From: Trileptium ribeirensis
Taxonomy: Eukaryota; Nematoda; Enoplea; Enoplida; Thoracostomopsidae
Reading direction: 5' to 3'
DNA length: 64,000 bases
Assembly (NCBI GenBank): GCA_030248225.1
Contig: JASANE010000115.1
Span: 21,852 to 85,851, forward strand
Shown here: positions 10,531 to 20,770 of the stretch, piece after piece
Position numbering within the stretch: position 1 is the first letter of the stretch
Layout: each line of letters starts with the position of its first letter
Notes under the pieces: model-generated
Told to the model about the DNA's origin: nothing
What the model saw: the letters and a program-made list of their open reading frames with translations, nothing else
Databases searched by the model: none
Position numbers and translations under genes: made by a program

Positions 10531-11777
10531 GGGTTCCGGTATAGCGCCCTGTTTTCATGCCAAGTTATAATTTCAAAATCTTCACAAGGCCAACAATGTT
10601 CGGGAGACGCGGCAGCGCCTCCCTCTTTTGACAAAGGCCCACGCTTTCTATCTATCTGACCCTGGCGCACGCAGAGTTTGATGACAAACTTTCATTACAA
10701 GTAATCAGCAGCTGACGTCCGGCCTCAAGATAACAAACGGCACATAGATGGAGCACAGAGTAAAAAGGGTAATAGCAAGGGGATGTCTGATAGTCCAGAG
10801 CGTTTTCATGGGCGAAGTCACCAAACGGTCGGCAAGGGAAGTTGATTTCTGCGTCCCGTCAGGCGGGTAAGACAGACCACAGGGTACAAAATGTGGGCGC
10901 AAGCTGAATCGATTTTTAGGGGTTTAATCAGGTTTCACATCACTCGTTCGGTACTTAAGTATATCACGGGGTGCCCTGCGAGGTACCCATGTATTTTGGT
11001 GTACATAAATTATCTTGGTTACTCGAATGTGATAACTTGCCGTTTATCTAAATAAAGTGTTAGCGTGTGAAACTTATAGTCGGCGATATGTGCTTAGTGT
11101 AGTGATTAAATCAGCGCTTTAAAATCATAAATCAGAAGTGAACCTAAGGCTAAATCTCAACCTATAGGACCTCGACTATACTTAGGTCAAGTAAGGCTTT
11201 CCTAAGTTGGCGAGGAAAGTACGCCATCTGTTAAGGCTCCGCCGCAGCGATGATTGGTAAATCCAAGCTTTGGTTAGATCTTGAAATTCGCAATTTGGCT
11301 CACTCAGTAGTTGGTGCACGGCTTTACTCAAATTTATTCGCACTAGACAAGAACCCTGGGGATTGAGCTCCAGGTGTTCCCTCAAGCTGCCGGTTCGGCA
11401 AGGAACCTCTAGTGGAACCAACCAAATTTATTGTCTGAACTAGGCTCCCGCGCATCCGACTGAAACAAGGAATCGCACCTCCATTTAGGATTTAAATAGA
11501 ATTGAGGGAAAGGCGAGTCAGCCTTATTACCTGCGAGCAGGCTTAGGGGTTGACTCTCCCTCAGGGGGACCTGCATGCCACTAGACACGTGGGCCAATAT
11601 AGGGGCCAGGCCGAACACCCTGGTTAACCCGCCGGCAGCCTACTAAGCTAAGCGGTTCCCTTAGGTTATCTAGCAGATCACCGGGGAGTCGTGGAAGCCG
11701 GGGTTGTCCGGGCACCACGCCAAGAAAAATTGGTGGTGCAGCTGGGATCCCTTAGGGCCAGAACTGGTCCTAGTACA

Positions 11778-13568
11778 TAATTTTAATTGGGGGCCACGCC
11801 GTGAGGAGGCGTCCGTAAAATTTCTTTAAGGATAAAAGAATTTCTCTATCTCTAGGTATCGGACCTCTCGCATGATATCAATATAGTACTCCACGGGAAG
11901 CGAAAATATTCTAGCTGGTTGTATGGAATGGTGCCGTGTATGAGTCTAGGACTAGCGTATATCTCGAGGTTTATATTTTCACCCTGCACGGTGAATCAAA
12001 TTGTTGTTAATTGTGAGCATGATCAAATATGCAATAGAGCGCACAGGTTGGGGCTTGATGCCGTTGTTATATGGGTCACTGTAACTGGCTCGAACTCACC
12101 TGCCGAGCATTTTGAAATTTAAGAGCTTAAGGTACTGGGAGTTGACCAACACAAGGGCGTTGAGCCGCCAAGGTGTGCGCGTTTTGAGTGAAGTAGTGGA
12201 ACGTAAACGAGTAGTGTAACTCCAGCGGAAAGGAAGAGCCCGGCGTACACTGGTTTGTGGAGCCCCACAGATCCCTCCGGCGTTGCCTGTTGCGATAATG
12301 GCCTCAGAGGGTCATCATTTCAGGTTTGATCTTAGCTGCACAGTGTTGCTTAAATTAATTACTTATTATTCTTTGGTTATTATCTATTGTTATCGACGGC
12401 TTATACTACCGTTTAATCGCCCACGATTGTGCCCGACTCATCACTGACATTAATCGACACCACCAGTAACGGTAAAACTATTCCTGCAGCACGGAGTGAG
12501 CTAGTGACACTGCTAAATCGTAACTCCAACTGAACTTTTCAGCTTCACGGTTAAGACTATTGTGAAATTGCGACACCGTTGCCTGGAGTGCCCCTGGAAT
12601 AACTACGGGAATTCAATCATCACTCCCTTAGCGCCATTAGTGCAGCACTAGTAATCGTGTAAACCACGTCATCGTCGGAATCACGTACTACCGGTCGCAA
12701 AGTATCGAACATTTCGGCGTGAACGGAGATAATCGGAGCGATCAGGACCAACGTATTGGGGCAAAACAATTAGTGTGCTTTCGTGGCCATGGAAACGAAA
12801 GGAACGTATTTTCGAAGGACAATTGGCCGCAATTAAATTATTGGAACAATGGTCAGTACTTCGCTTTAGAGCGTAGTTCTGTGTAGTATATTGTGTTTTA
12901 ACATAATTTTATTACTTGTATATTGGTAAAGGAATTTAGAAAGAACTTATTCTAATTTGTTATGCTTGCTTAATGCTATCGCACGTGCGTCCGGACTGAG
13001 CGTTGAACGAATTTTTGGCCATCTACCTAAAATTTCGATAGTTCTGTGACTAAACTATTATCTAGTTAGGAGGTAGCCTCATCGGATCGTTTTCGGGCCG
13101 CTGAATTTCATCAACCCAACACTTTCTGATAAGATCGCATCACGAATTTCTAGAACCAGTAGGAATTGACGCCGGAAAATTCGTAAATAATACAAGGGTC
13201 CAGCCAGAGTATACTGGCCCGGAGAGTTCTTAAGTGAATATCTAGTTTGCTTCTTCGGAATTGGATGTTACGAGCAGACAGTGAAAACTGGTGAGAGTAC
13301 TCGAGTTCTACTAGGGAAGTGCAATCGCAAGTAATACGAGTGATCGAGCGAGGTGAAAAGTTCACACCAACAGTTACATACTTAAGGAATAGGTACACCA
13401 GTATAATAGTAAAGCTGAAGCGTGCCGTACAGTAGCAATTCTGCTATTAAAGTAAACACCTATATTTCACGCTATATATATTTATCATCCATGCCCTTGC
13501 CAGGCTTGGAACACGGAAGCCCCACAACTTGAAACAAATAGGGCTTATAAATAAACTCGGAATCAAAA
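11778..13568 (+). other. Retroelement leader between 5' LTR and gag
   Basis: About 1.8 kb without a convincing gene. TGGGGGCC at 11788, ten bases after the LTR end, has the TGG start expected of a tRNA primer-binding site. Only the first bases resemble a known proline-tRNA site, so that call is weak. Short ORFs here lack family signatures. Confidence 0.5.
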
Positions 13569-14786
13569 ATGTCTGTACCAGCGAGCGCAATTAGAACGCC
13601 GACTAGCAGCACATCAGGAGAAAAATCAGGAAGGCACGCCACCCCAAATGGACCGGTACGAACGGGACCCATTAGTAGCAATCCTACAGCAGCTAACGTA
13701 AAGGGCAACCACCGTGGCGCCTATAATACAAGTGGGGGACATTCCGCCGTTTTCAGGAGCAGCACATCAGGAGTAAATAATCTAGGAAGTGGCACAGCCA
13801 CCACGGCTGATAGTACAAATGGACCAGGTCCCACCGTAAACGGGGACCCATTAGTAGCAATCCTACAGCAGCTAACGCAAAGGGCAACCACCGTGGCGCC
13901 TATAATACAAGTGGGGGACATTCCGCCGTTTTCAGGAGCTGACGGACAGGACTTCGAGGCCTGGTTAGCCACCTACGACAATCTGACGGATGCGAACGGA
14001 TGGACATTAGATCAGAAACTCATTTGCTTCCCGACTGTATTGAAAGGTGAGGCACTTAAAATTTACGAAAGCTTCCCGGACTGCCAGAAACAAACGTATG
14101 AAGCCCTTTGCTATAACGTGGGTTTCATGTACTCTTCCTCCCAGCGAGATGAGGACGCCTTAATCACGTTACGCATGCGCATACAGGGAGAACGAGAATC
14201 AGTCGCTATGTACGGACTAGACCTCCAAAACTTAGTGGACAAAGCGTTCCCGGAGGTCGAAGGCGAACAACGTGACGCGTTACTACAAAAATTCCCGCGG
14301 CAAGGACTGAGAAAAGAATTAAAATCTGGCGTAATAGGGGAGACTTACCCATCCTTCAAGCATATGATAGACAAGCTTAAGTATAAAGAAGATGCCATTA
14401 TAGCGTCCCAAAAGGAAGTTATCGGAGTACCGGTTCGCAAAAGCAGCCGGTCCAAGACAGTAAACTGCATATCTCAAGGCGCGGAGAACACGCAACTGGT
14501 GGATCAGATCCGTGAGGCACTAGATGAGAACAAGCGCACCACAGCTGGTAGCGATGCTACTATCGCTCGGCTTATTGATCTACTAGATAAGCGCACGGAA
14601 CAACACCAACTAAATGCAATGATGCAGAATAACGGAGCACCGCAGATAGGCGCAAGTGCAGTACCACCGCCAGTACCAGTCGGAAACCAGTGTTTTCGAT
14701 GTGGCTATATAGGGCATTTCGCTAGAGAATGTCCGTATTCCGAATGGATGTGTACGATCCATTGCAAAATGAATACACACGTTTAG
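13569..14786 (+). CDS. gag: Gag (capsid and zinc-knuckle nucleocapsid)
   Basis: Gag forms the cytoplasmic particle that packages element RNA. The 405-codon frame has a variable Ser/Thr/Gly-rich first ~110 residues. A retrotransposon-Gag capsid core follows, recognisable from IPPFSG..GQDFEAWL at ~118-135 and the following helical Y/L-rich region. A CCHC knuckle, CFRCGYIGHFAREC, lies near residue 377-390. It stops soon after the knuckle and overlaps the next frame (14729-15850) in the -1 register by about 60 bases, where a programmed shift or a mutation could join them. The N-terminal ~60 residues come from an out-of-frame duplication, so the true start could lie elsewhere. Confidence 0.85.
   Translation: MSVPASAIRTPTSSTSGEKSGRHATPNGPVRTGPISSNPTAANVKGNHRGAYNTSGGHSAVFRSSTSGVNNLGSGTATTADSTNGPGPTVNGDPLVAILQQLTQRATTVAPIIQVGDIPPFSGADGQDFEAWLATYDNLTDANGWTLDQKLICFPTVLKGEALKIYESFPDCQKQTYEALCYNVGFMYSSSQRDEDALITLRMRIQGERESVAMYGLDLQNLVDKAFPEVEGEQRDALLQKFPRQGLRKELKSGVIGETYPSFKHMIDKLKYKEDAIIASQKEVIGVPVRKSSRSKTVNCISQGAENTQLVDQIREALDENKRTTAGSDATIARLIDLLDKRTEQHQLNAMMQNNGAPQIGASAVPPPVPVGNQCFRCGYIGHFARECPYSEWMCTIHCKMNTHV
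13605..13940 (+). repeat. Tandem duplication at gag N-terminus, read in two frames
   Basis: AGCAGCACATCAGGAG at about 13605 recurs at 13758, and the stretch from GGGACCCATTAGTAGC at 13664 through CCGTTTTCAGGAGC at 13760 recurs at 13843-13939 with one or two changes. The offset changes from ~153 to 179 bases, so the two copies are translated in different registers, both open. Confidence 0.88.
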
Positions 14787-15850
14787 TCACACGCGCAGCG
14801 CCTAATTACACGTACAATGCACCGCCACCTCCCGCTATTGAATATGCTAGGCCACCACCGCAGTACAACAATCGCCCTCGCTATCGGGTAGTTGAACCTA
14901 GACGTGGAGGACCATACTCGCGACGCGATGAGTGGAACAACAAGGCTAATCAGCGGGGATACACTGGTTATGGGCAGCAAGGATACTATCGCCCAGAGCC
15001 CGCAACCTACAACACGTATGGAAATGGCGGTCAGACCGAATATTATAATAGATCTCGCGGACGTAGCGCTAATGAGTACAACCAGCGAAACAATGGATAT
15101 GACCCAACACACGAGCGACGCTACGCTGCACCACCCCAATTATTGTCGGCAGAAGCCGCTCCGTTTCGACCGCGCACACCTAGCAATGGTTGGAATAATA
15201 CAAATCAGCTAGGAGCAGTGCCCCGAAATAGACCCGCCCAGGCACCAATAAATAACAACGAGCGAGGGCATCGTCGCAATGCCAGCGTAATGTCAGTGAC
15301 CAAAACAGCAGATCCTGAGCTAGCACACCGCCTAGATGTCATGCGACATGAAATGTCCACGTTGGAAGAACGCGCAGGAGCTGGCTTAGGCACCCGTTCG
15401 GCACAAGTTAATATGCTGGTCACTGAAGATGAAGCAATGCACCAACATAATAACACGCATTTTGAAATTGAGCCGGAACACCTATACGACATTGAGACAG
15501 AACCAGGTTTGTATCAAGTAAATCTATTGCAAACAAATAGGGACACACCACGCGAATGGTTACAAGCGACCGGGTCGCGGAGTGGCAACGCACCAAGCCA
15601 ACCACAAGAAGATGAAACACTTGTATACGGAGAATACAGATATGGTAAAACACAAAGTGACACTGAACCCATACGGCGCTCGGCTTTGTTGCCTCCAACC
15701 CCTGGCGCGCAGGGTGTGACCCGAGACTCTGTGAATAATGGTTGGCCAACCAACTTATTGTATATCCCAATCGGAAGTCAGCGCGAGGAGATGAAGAGTA
15801 CCGAGATACCGAGCAGAGGAGTGAGAGGGGAGGAGGAACCGAGAACCTAA
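14729..15850 (+). CDS. Low-complexity R/Y/G/N-rich Gag extension or separate ORF
   Basis: The 373-codon frame overlaps gag's end in the -1 register. The preceding stop in this frame is at 14723, so only about 60 bases are available for a shift. Residues ~20-150 are rich in Arg, Tyr, Gly, Asn and Pro with RRGGPYSRR and Y.RPEP-type runs, as in RNA-binding disordered tails. The rest is acidic and lacks a recognised domain. Its last 109 bases overlap the next ORF. It is most likely the Gag C-terminus, but an independent protein is possible. Confidence 0.6.
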   Translation: MSVFRMDVYDPLQNEYTRLVTRAAPNYTYNAPPPPAIEYARPPPQYNNRPRYRVVEPRRGGPYSRRDEWNNKANQRGYTGYGQQGYYRPEPATYNTYGNGGQTEYYNRSRGRSANEYNQRNNGYDPTHERRYAAPPQLLSAEAAPFRPRTPSNGWNNTNQLGAVPRNRPAQAPINNNERGHRRNASVMSVTKTADPELAHRLDVMRHEMSTLEERAGAGLGTRSAQVNMLVTEDEAMHQHNNTHFEIEPEHLYDIETEPGLYQVNLLQTNRDTPREWLQATGSRSGNAPSQPQEDETLVYGEYRYGKTQSDTEPIRRSALLPPTPGAQGVTRDSVNNGWPTNLLYIPIGSQREEMKSTEIPSRGVRGEEEPRT

Positions 15851-18234
15851 TGGAACTAATGGAACCAAATGATCCTGATGTGCCGAGTGAGAAATATGGG
15901 AGATGGCCGTTCGGACTTCGGGGGCCGATTAATAGGGCATCCGTGTCTAGCAATGACCCAAACGCTGGCACGTGTAACCCATCTCAGGCGGCTGCACATC
16001 GGATGGAACCTAAGAACCTAGCGGATGGAGAACCTAATGAAATGGAACCTAGAGAGACGCCGTTCGGACTTCGGGGGCCGATTAATAGGGGTCGCGTGTT
16101 TGGCAATAGCTCTAGCGCCGGCACGGCACAACCTGGTGAACCCGCGAATTTTCATAGGCTTAGTCAAAATTGTGTGTGTCTAGCGGAACCAGAAGAACCT
16201 GCGGAGGAAATTGTGAACCTAGCGGAACCTAATTGTGAACCTAAGAACCTAGCGGATACTGAGAACCTAATGGAACCTAGCGGAAGGAATGGATTACTGA
16301 GGAACCGAGAACCAAGGGAACTAAATGAACCAAGGAACCTAGCGGATGCATCCAACTTAACTATACTGACTTCCACCAATTTAGGGCGGCCGTGTGAGGC
16401 CCCTGTAGCTTTTCAACCGACCGGGGAAGACCGTAAAGGACATTGGTCAGGTGCGATGGAGGCCTTCGGAACACGGGTCAGTCCGATTGCCCTAGCTCCG
16501 TTCAAAATTCTAAAGCGTATGTGTACCCTAGTAACTTTAGAGGCCGGGGAAGACCGTAGAGGACACTGGCCAGGAGAAGGGAGGCGTCGGGAAGTGAGCT
16601 GTTGCGATGGCCCGAGCTCCGTTCAAAATTATAATTTATGTGTAGGACCAAATCCGAACAGGGTTCGGTCCCTAAGTGTAGAAGCCGTAGGATCCGACCA
16701 GGTCGGAAGCCGCGGTGATCGTTTGTCGTTGTATAGTAGCTCCATCCGGCCGGTGAGTATGTGTGCGGCCGACTGCGACCGGGTCGGAGCCGGTATGTTT
16801 GCATCGTGTGTTGAACCGGGGGAAGAAACTGTGCAACATGTGAGAGAAAAGGGTTTAGGGCCACACGGAGACAACGCCGAGCCGAGTGCCGACAATATTA
16901 CCAGCATAGAGAATCATGATGATCGAGCTAATATATGTGAAATTATGGAACCTAACGATGAGAAAGTGGAACTCAGTAACCTAGAGGAGAATAATGTAGA
17001 CAAAAAGGAACCAACAGTAACCAGTAAAAGCTCGAGAGTTGTGATAATAACGCCTATAGTAAATGACAGGACACAGAGAGCAAACATAATGGCACCCCCG
17101 CAGCAGGAAAACAATATGGAGATTGTTACGTGTCAGCTAAGTACAGAAGCTGCCTGTGAAATAGGAATCAACCCAACCGGATCGCCGGTTGACTTGACGG
17201 AAGTAATCGAACAAGCACTAAAATCACCTAAATCATTGGGAAACGTACAAACTTCCGGCCGAGCAGGCATGGTTCCCGCGATTAGTTACACAGACACACA
17301 TTTGACAGAACATAAGTACACGTCGGATCAAGGGTATGCACAAATATGTAGGCAACAGACATTGGATATTATATTGAGGAAATTATACGCATTAGAGAAC
17401 AGCAGCGAATTAGTAGAACCGCTGATCTTACAAGGATTTCCAGACGAGGAGCAAATTACATTACTGGGGTCGGATTCAAAATTCGTGCCCGCAGTCAAAC
17501 CGGAATATTACGGCAAATGTCCCCATTACATTCTCGCGCTGCCTAAATTACGTTTCGGAGAAGAACGAGCACCAATAAGAACGCTATTTTATCGGCGGGT
17601 CATAGCTGTGTCGGAGCGGATATGCCATGCCCACCAGTTGCTCAGAGCTCGGGTGGCTGGGACGGCCCGAATCGACCGACGGCGGGACGCTGCCGTTTTG
17701 TCAGGGCTGTTAGGGTTCGCATCTCCGTTCCTACACACTATGCCGGGGATACACGTTAGCAGTAGCATGTTGAAACACCTAGAGGGACTCTTGGAGATCG
17801 TTGCCCGGGTCATTAATTCAATGAGCATCACGCAAGCAATCACTGAGGTATATCGATCCCAAATCCCTATTCTACAGACATGCATCATGTGCGAGGAAAG
17901 ACACAATATAAACTTCATGCCTAAAGAGGAGTGTGCGTTCACCACCTATCATGGCGAATGGGACTACACCGGGAATCTGTCCGCCGATTATGGAACCATT
18001 AGGAGAAATGGGACAGTATCCATTCGACCAAGCCGCACACATGGATTGCATACGGCCCATGAACTCATAGCGTATAGGGAAGCCAACTTGGAGTTTTTAG
18101 AAACCATAGTAGGTGCACCATACTTGTTGGATAACCTAGTCACGGAATTCGACGAAACCGGACCCAAAGTTCCGGTGCTGTCAGCACAACACACCGTATA
18201 CGCTAAATGGCCAACGCGCTTTTCAGGGAAGTAA
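15742..18234 (+). CDS. 830-codon ORF of unknown function, repeat-rich N-terminal half
   Basis: The frame is fully open between gag and the envelope region. Its first ~230 residues are built from EP.NLA/MEP repeats and hold PFGLRGPINR twice (15909 and 16065). Residues ~230-450 are low complexity. The last ~380 residues look globular, with Cys pairs (TCIMCEERH) and a moderately hydrophobic stretch. I recognise no family; it could be an N-terminal part of the envelope precursor or a Gag-associated protein. It overlaps the envelope frame by 28 bases, and a donor-like GTAAGT sits at 18231 across its stop codon. A related fragment occurs at 63.6 kb. Confidence 0.7.
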   Translation: MANQLIVYPNRKSARGDEEYRDTEQRSERGGGTENLMELMEPNDPDVPSEKYGRWPFGLRGPINRASVSSNDPNAGTCNPSQAAAHRMEPKNLADGEPNEMEPRETPFGLRGPINRGRVFGNSSSAGTAQPGEPANFHRLSQNCVCLAEPEEPAEEIVNLAEPNCEPKNLADTENLMEPSGRNGLLRNREPRELNEPRNLADASNLTILTSTNLGRPCEAPVAFQPTGEDRKGHWSGAMEAFGTRVSPIALAPFKILKRMCTLVTLEAGEDRRGHWPGEGRRREVSCCDGPSSVQNYNLCVGPNPNRVRSLSVEAVGSDQVGSRGDRLSLYSSSIRPVSMCAADCDRVGAGMFASCVEPGEETVQHVREKGLGPHGDNAEPSADNITSIENHDDRANICEIMEPNDEKVELSNLEENNVDKKEPTVTSKSSRVVIITPIVNDRTQRANIMAPPQQENNMEIVTCQLSTEAACEIGINPTGSPVDLTEVIEQALKSPKSLGNVQTSGRAGMVPAISYTDTHLTEHKYTSDQGYAQICRQQTLDIILRKLYALENSSELVEPLILQGFPDEEQITLLGSDSKFVPAVKPEYYGKCPHYILALPKLRFGEERAPIRTLFYRRVIAVSERICHAHQLLRARVAGTARIDRRRDAAVLSGLLGFASPFLHTMPGIHVSSSMLKHLEGLLEIVARVINSMSITQAITEVYRSQIPILQTCIMCEERHNINFMPKEECAFTTYHGEWDYTGNLSADYGTIRRNGTVSIRPSRTHGLHTAHELIAYREANLEFLETIVGAPYLLDNLVTEFDETGPKVPVLSAQHTVYAKWPTRFSGK
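15838..16350 (+). repeat. Coding minisatellite of GAACCTA units and PFGLRGPIN boxes
   Basis: Irregular repetition of gaaccta(gcgga/atgga) units makes the EP.NLA protein repeats. Two 29-base blocks from ccgttcggacttcggg, about 157 bases apart, encode the PFGLRGPINR box. Confidence 0.75.
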
Positions 18235-19085
18235 GTAGCAGACCAAATCGTGAAGAACTATTGTACCTAAGACTGTTGTGGTTACGTAAGCCCGCTCAAA
18301 ATATCTGGCAAAGTGACCCAATGGACGACATGGACCTAGTTCCAACCCCGGATAATGACGCTGACATAACATTCATTGACGAAGAGGAACTTGAAAGTGA
18401 GTTGAGTGCAGCACTCAGTGACGCTAGCGCGGACGAATTCGACATGCCCGCGATTGAATCACTCGACTTCGACGACCTCACCTCTGAGTTAAGTTTCTCC
18501 GCGGACAATGGGACTGTCAGGCATGAACACGATACTACCGTTGATAGGAGTAACCAGACATCACCGTCTGGGTCGGTACGGTCTTCTTCAAACGGATTAG
18601 GACAAAGAGTAAAAGGTGCAGTTGGATTGCTAAACCAGGGAGCTAAGATAATGGGACTACTAATAGCATTACTAGTCCTCCACCAGTTAGGGCAAACCCA
18701 CGCTATTGCCACGCCATTTTCGGACCAAGTCGCACGCTTAGGAGCTATGGTAAATCCACAGGTGGGCACGCTGATCGAACCACAAGGTTTAGTGATTACT
18801 GCTTCGCAATCCACTTTCTTACCAATAATCTTACGGTTATCCTTGGATGGATTACAACCTAGTAGGCAAGCAACGGGTATGGCATGGTGTGTATATACTC
18901 CTCGGGGTAAGCCATGTTTGGGGAATTGTTGTCCCAACCCAAATTGTACTACCATGCCGGATTTACAACAAAATGTTCAGGAATTAGAGAGAGTATTAAG
19001 GAGCACTTATCAAGGCGTATTAGACACTAGTTACTACATGGAACTAATGCGCGAGTATTGCGAGGCGAATTCTCAGGATTTCTAG
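18207..19085 (+). pseudogene. env: Envelope-like glycoprotein, surface part
   Basis: The 292-codon frame starts with ~150 mostly acidic, Ser-rich residues. A hydrophobic segment near residues 150-168 (GLLIALLVL) could be a signal anchor. After it comes a short lumenal part with a Cys cluster (CLGNCCPNPNC). The frame ends at TAG 19083, but the same register stays open afterwards and leads directly into a basic cleavage-like site and fusion-peptide-like segment, so the stop looks like damage. It is placed between gag and pol. Assignment as the surface subunit rests on this context; sequence similarity alone would not show it. Confidence 0.55.
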
Positions 19086-19182
19086 GTGTAGGTGAGGAAC
19101 CAAAGGTCTCAAGGAAAGAAGCGATTTCTCGCCGCATTAGCTGGAGCAACCGGTGTAGTGACAGGATTTCTAGGTGTAGGTG
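19074..19182 (+). repeat. 21-bp direct duplication flanking the envelope cleavage site
   Basis: CAGGATTTCTAGGTGTAGGTG occurs at 19074-19094 and again at 19162-19182. The downstream copy encodes part of the hydrophobic segment. The upstream copy is read one register off and supplies the TAG..TAG stops. Confidence 0.85.
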
Positions 19183-20770
19183 TAGCGTTAACCAACGCTG
19201 TGCACCTTAAGGACTTAAATAAGCAGGTACTCGCGTTATATAAGGAAATGAGAAACACAATGTGACCTATGGTAATTCGCGAGCGATCATGAAATTAACG
19301 CACGCTAATGAGGAGTTGTACTCATTTCTACATCATGAGATGCATGAGGTAGTTTCTATGATCGATCAGGTAAGATGCCAAAAGCAACGCTATGTTACAG
19401 TGGTTCACCGCGAGTTAGTTAACTATATGTTTCGCACCAGCCTTAGGTCCTCGGTTGACGCCGTCATGGAAGCCATGATGAGCGGCCGATTATCACCTAA
19501 AGTAGTGGACGCCTCCACGCTCAAGAACTTATTTCAGAAGAACTCGCAGATAGCGCAGACAATTCTAATACGAGAACCTGCGCTGGCCTATCAATTCGGG
19601 CAAATATACCCAGTACATATCGATCTAGGGTCATTCAAATTTGCCTTTATATTGCGAGTTCCCTTAGTCACGTCGGATGATGTCCGATCCTACTTTCGAA
19701 TTTACAACGTTGGCTGGAACGTTCCAGAGCATGGCGCCCACATGAAGTTACCATTGCCTGATTACGCTACCCGGGTTGAACGAGCACGGTACGAGGTACT
19801 TAAACTACATGCATGTAACACGCGACCAGATATTGCGTTCTGCGAGATACACGCATTGGGTAACGGACCATACATCGCGCTGTTTGGACTGGATCATCAT
19901 GGGCGCGGACGCTCCGGATGAAGCTCGTCAACTTTGTAGGAACAGCGCATTGGTCGGGCCAATGGCTAATCACACCGATGTTTACACTACAGCACAAGGA
20001 GTCTTAATCCGAACTGCTGAACGCAAGGCCGTCGTCTCCAAGAAGAAACATCTTAGTCACGTTACCCGAGGAGAGACGATTGACATTGCAGACAACGGGG
20101 TTTTGTGGCTGTCGCACAGTAACTACACCCAGCTCGTGGTCGGGCCACTTATGCTGGCTAGCGCTCTCGACGCGCAGGAAGTCACGGTTCACATTGGACC
20201 CAACATCACCGTCCACGACTTTCCGGAAATACCGCTCAAACCGATTGCTTGGAGCTCATTGGAACACGCCAAAGCCACTAATTTACAAGTCCAGCAAATA
20301 GCGGACGAACAGCTGAAGAAGGTAATCGACTTTCCATACATCACTACAACAGGAGTGGCTCCCTACCTATGGATGCTCATCGTGCTAGTAATTGCTGGCA
20401 TAGGGGCAATAATTTACTTCAAGAAGAAAGCTGGCTTCTGCCCTAAGTGTATAAAAGGGCGCCTACAACGCTGGTGGCAACAACGACCGTGCGTTCGGGA
20501 GGAGCTAAGGCGACCCGAACTGCATGTTAAGACGGACGATGAGTATGGCACCACAAACACGCCTCGACCCACTGTTTCAGCCCCAGCTGCTTCCACGGAA
20601 CAAGTCGAGTTACGAACGATGAGTCCTCGCCGCTCAGCTCGAATAAATGCTACTGCCGAGGACGAAAGCGTTGTCCTGGTAGAGCCCACGGAACTTTTTG
20701 CTGTGTCTGAGCGATCCCAGCGTAGAGGACATCGCACTGTAGCCTACCATCGACAGGTAAACGCAATGCA
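19095..20770 (+). pseudogene. env: Envelope-like fusion subunit (class I / baculovirus F-like), frameshifted
   Basis: A basic GKKR at 19113-19124 precedes a ~25-residue hydrophobic Gly/Ala/Val-rich segment, the arrangement of a furin site and fusion peptide. Heptad-type sequence follows, then a S.K.V.A..L-type region seen in baculovirus F and errantivirus envelopes. A membrane span of about 19 residues lies at ~20365-20425, followed by a basic cytoplasmic tail. The register changes near 19262 (frame from 19262 to 19921) and again near 19905 (frame from 19776), so no intact product exists. The tail continues in frame into the protease. Confidence 0.7.

Larger units (their letters stand above)
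7667..11777 (+). mobile_element. 5' LTR of giant retroelement (4.1 kb)
   Basis: It starts TGTAACAGCCCGAG and ends TAGTACA, obeying the TG...CA rule. It is collinear with 30593-34163 at high identity. Contents in order: a 49-nt structured hairpin (8506), AATAAA (8580), a TATA box (8944) and three short hairpins (9614, 10036, 10516). The segment 9081-10219 is absent from the 3' copy. Confidence 0.88.

Noticed and set aside
11182..11618. Minus-strand frames of 79 and 69 codons, also open in the 3' LTR
   Set aside because: They are antisense to LTR transcription, and the few differences between LTR copies are mostly amino-acid changing, so no sign of selection. The old LTR-2 does not keep the longer one.
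11788..11806. Firm tRNA primer-binding site
   Set aside because: Only the first bases after TGG resemble a known site and it lies ten bases from the LTR end; kept as a weak note in the leader.
16164..16907. Several minus-strand frames opposite the 830-codon ORF
   Set aside because: Shadows produced by the repeat-rich coding strand.
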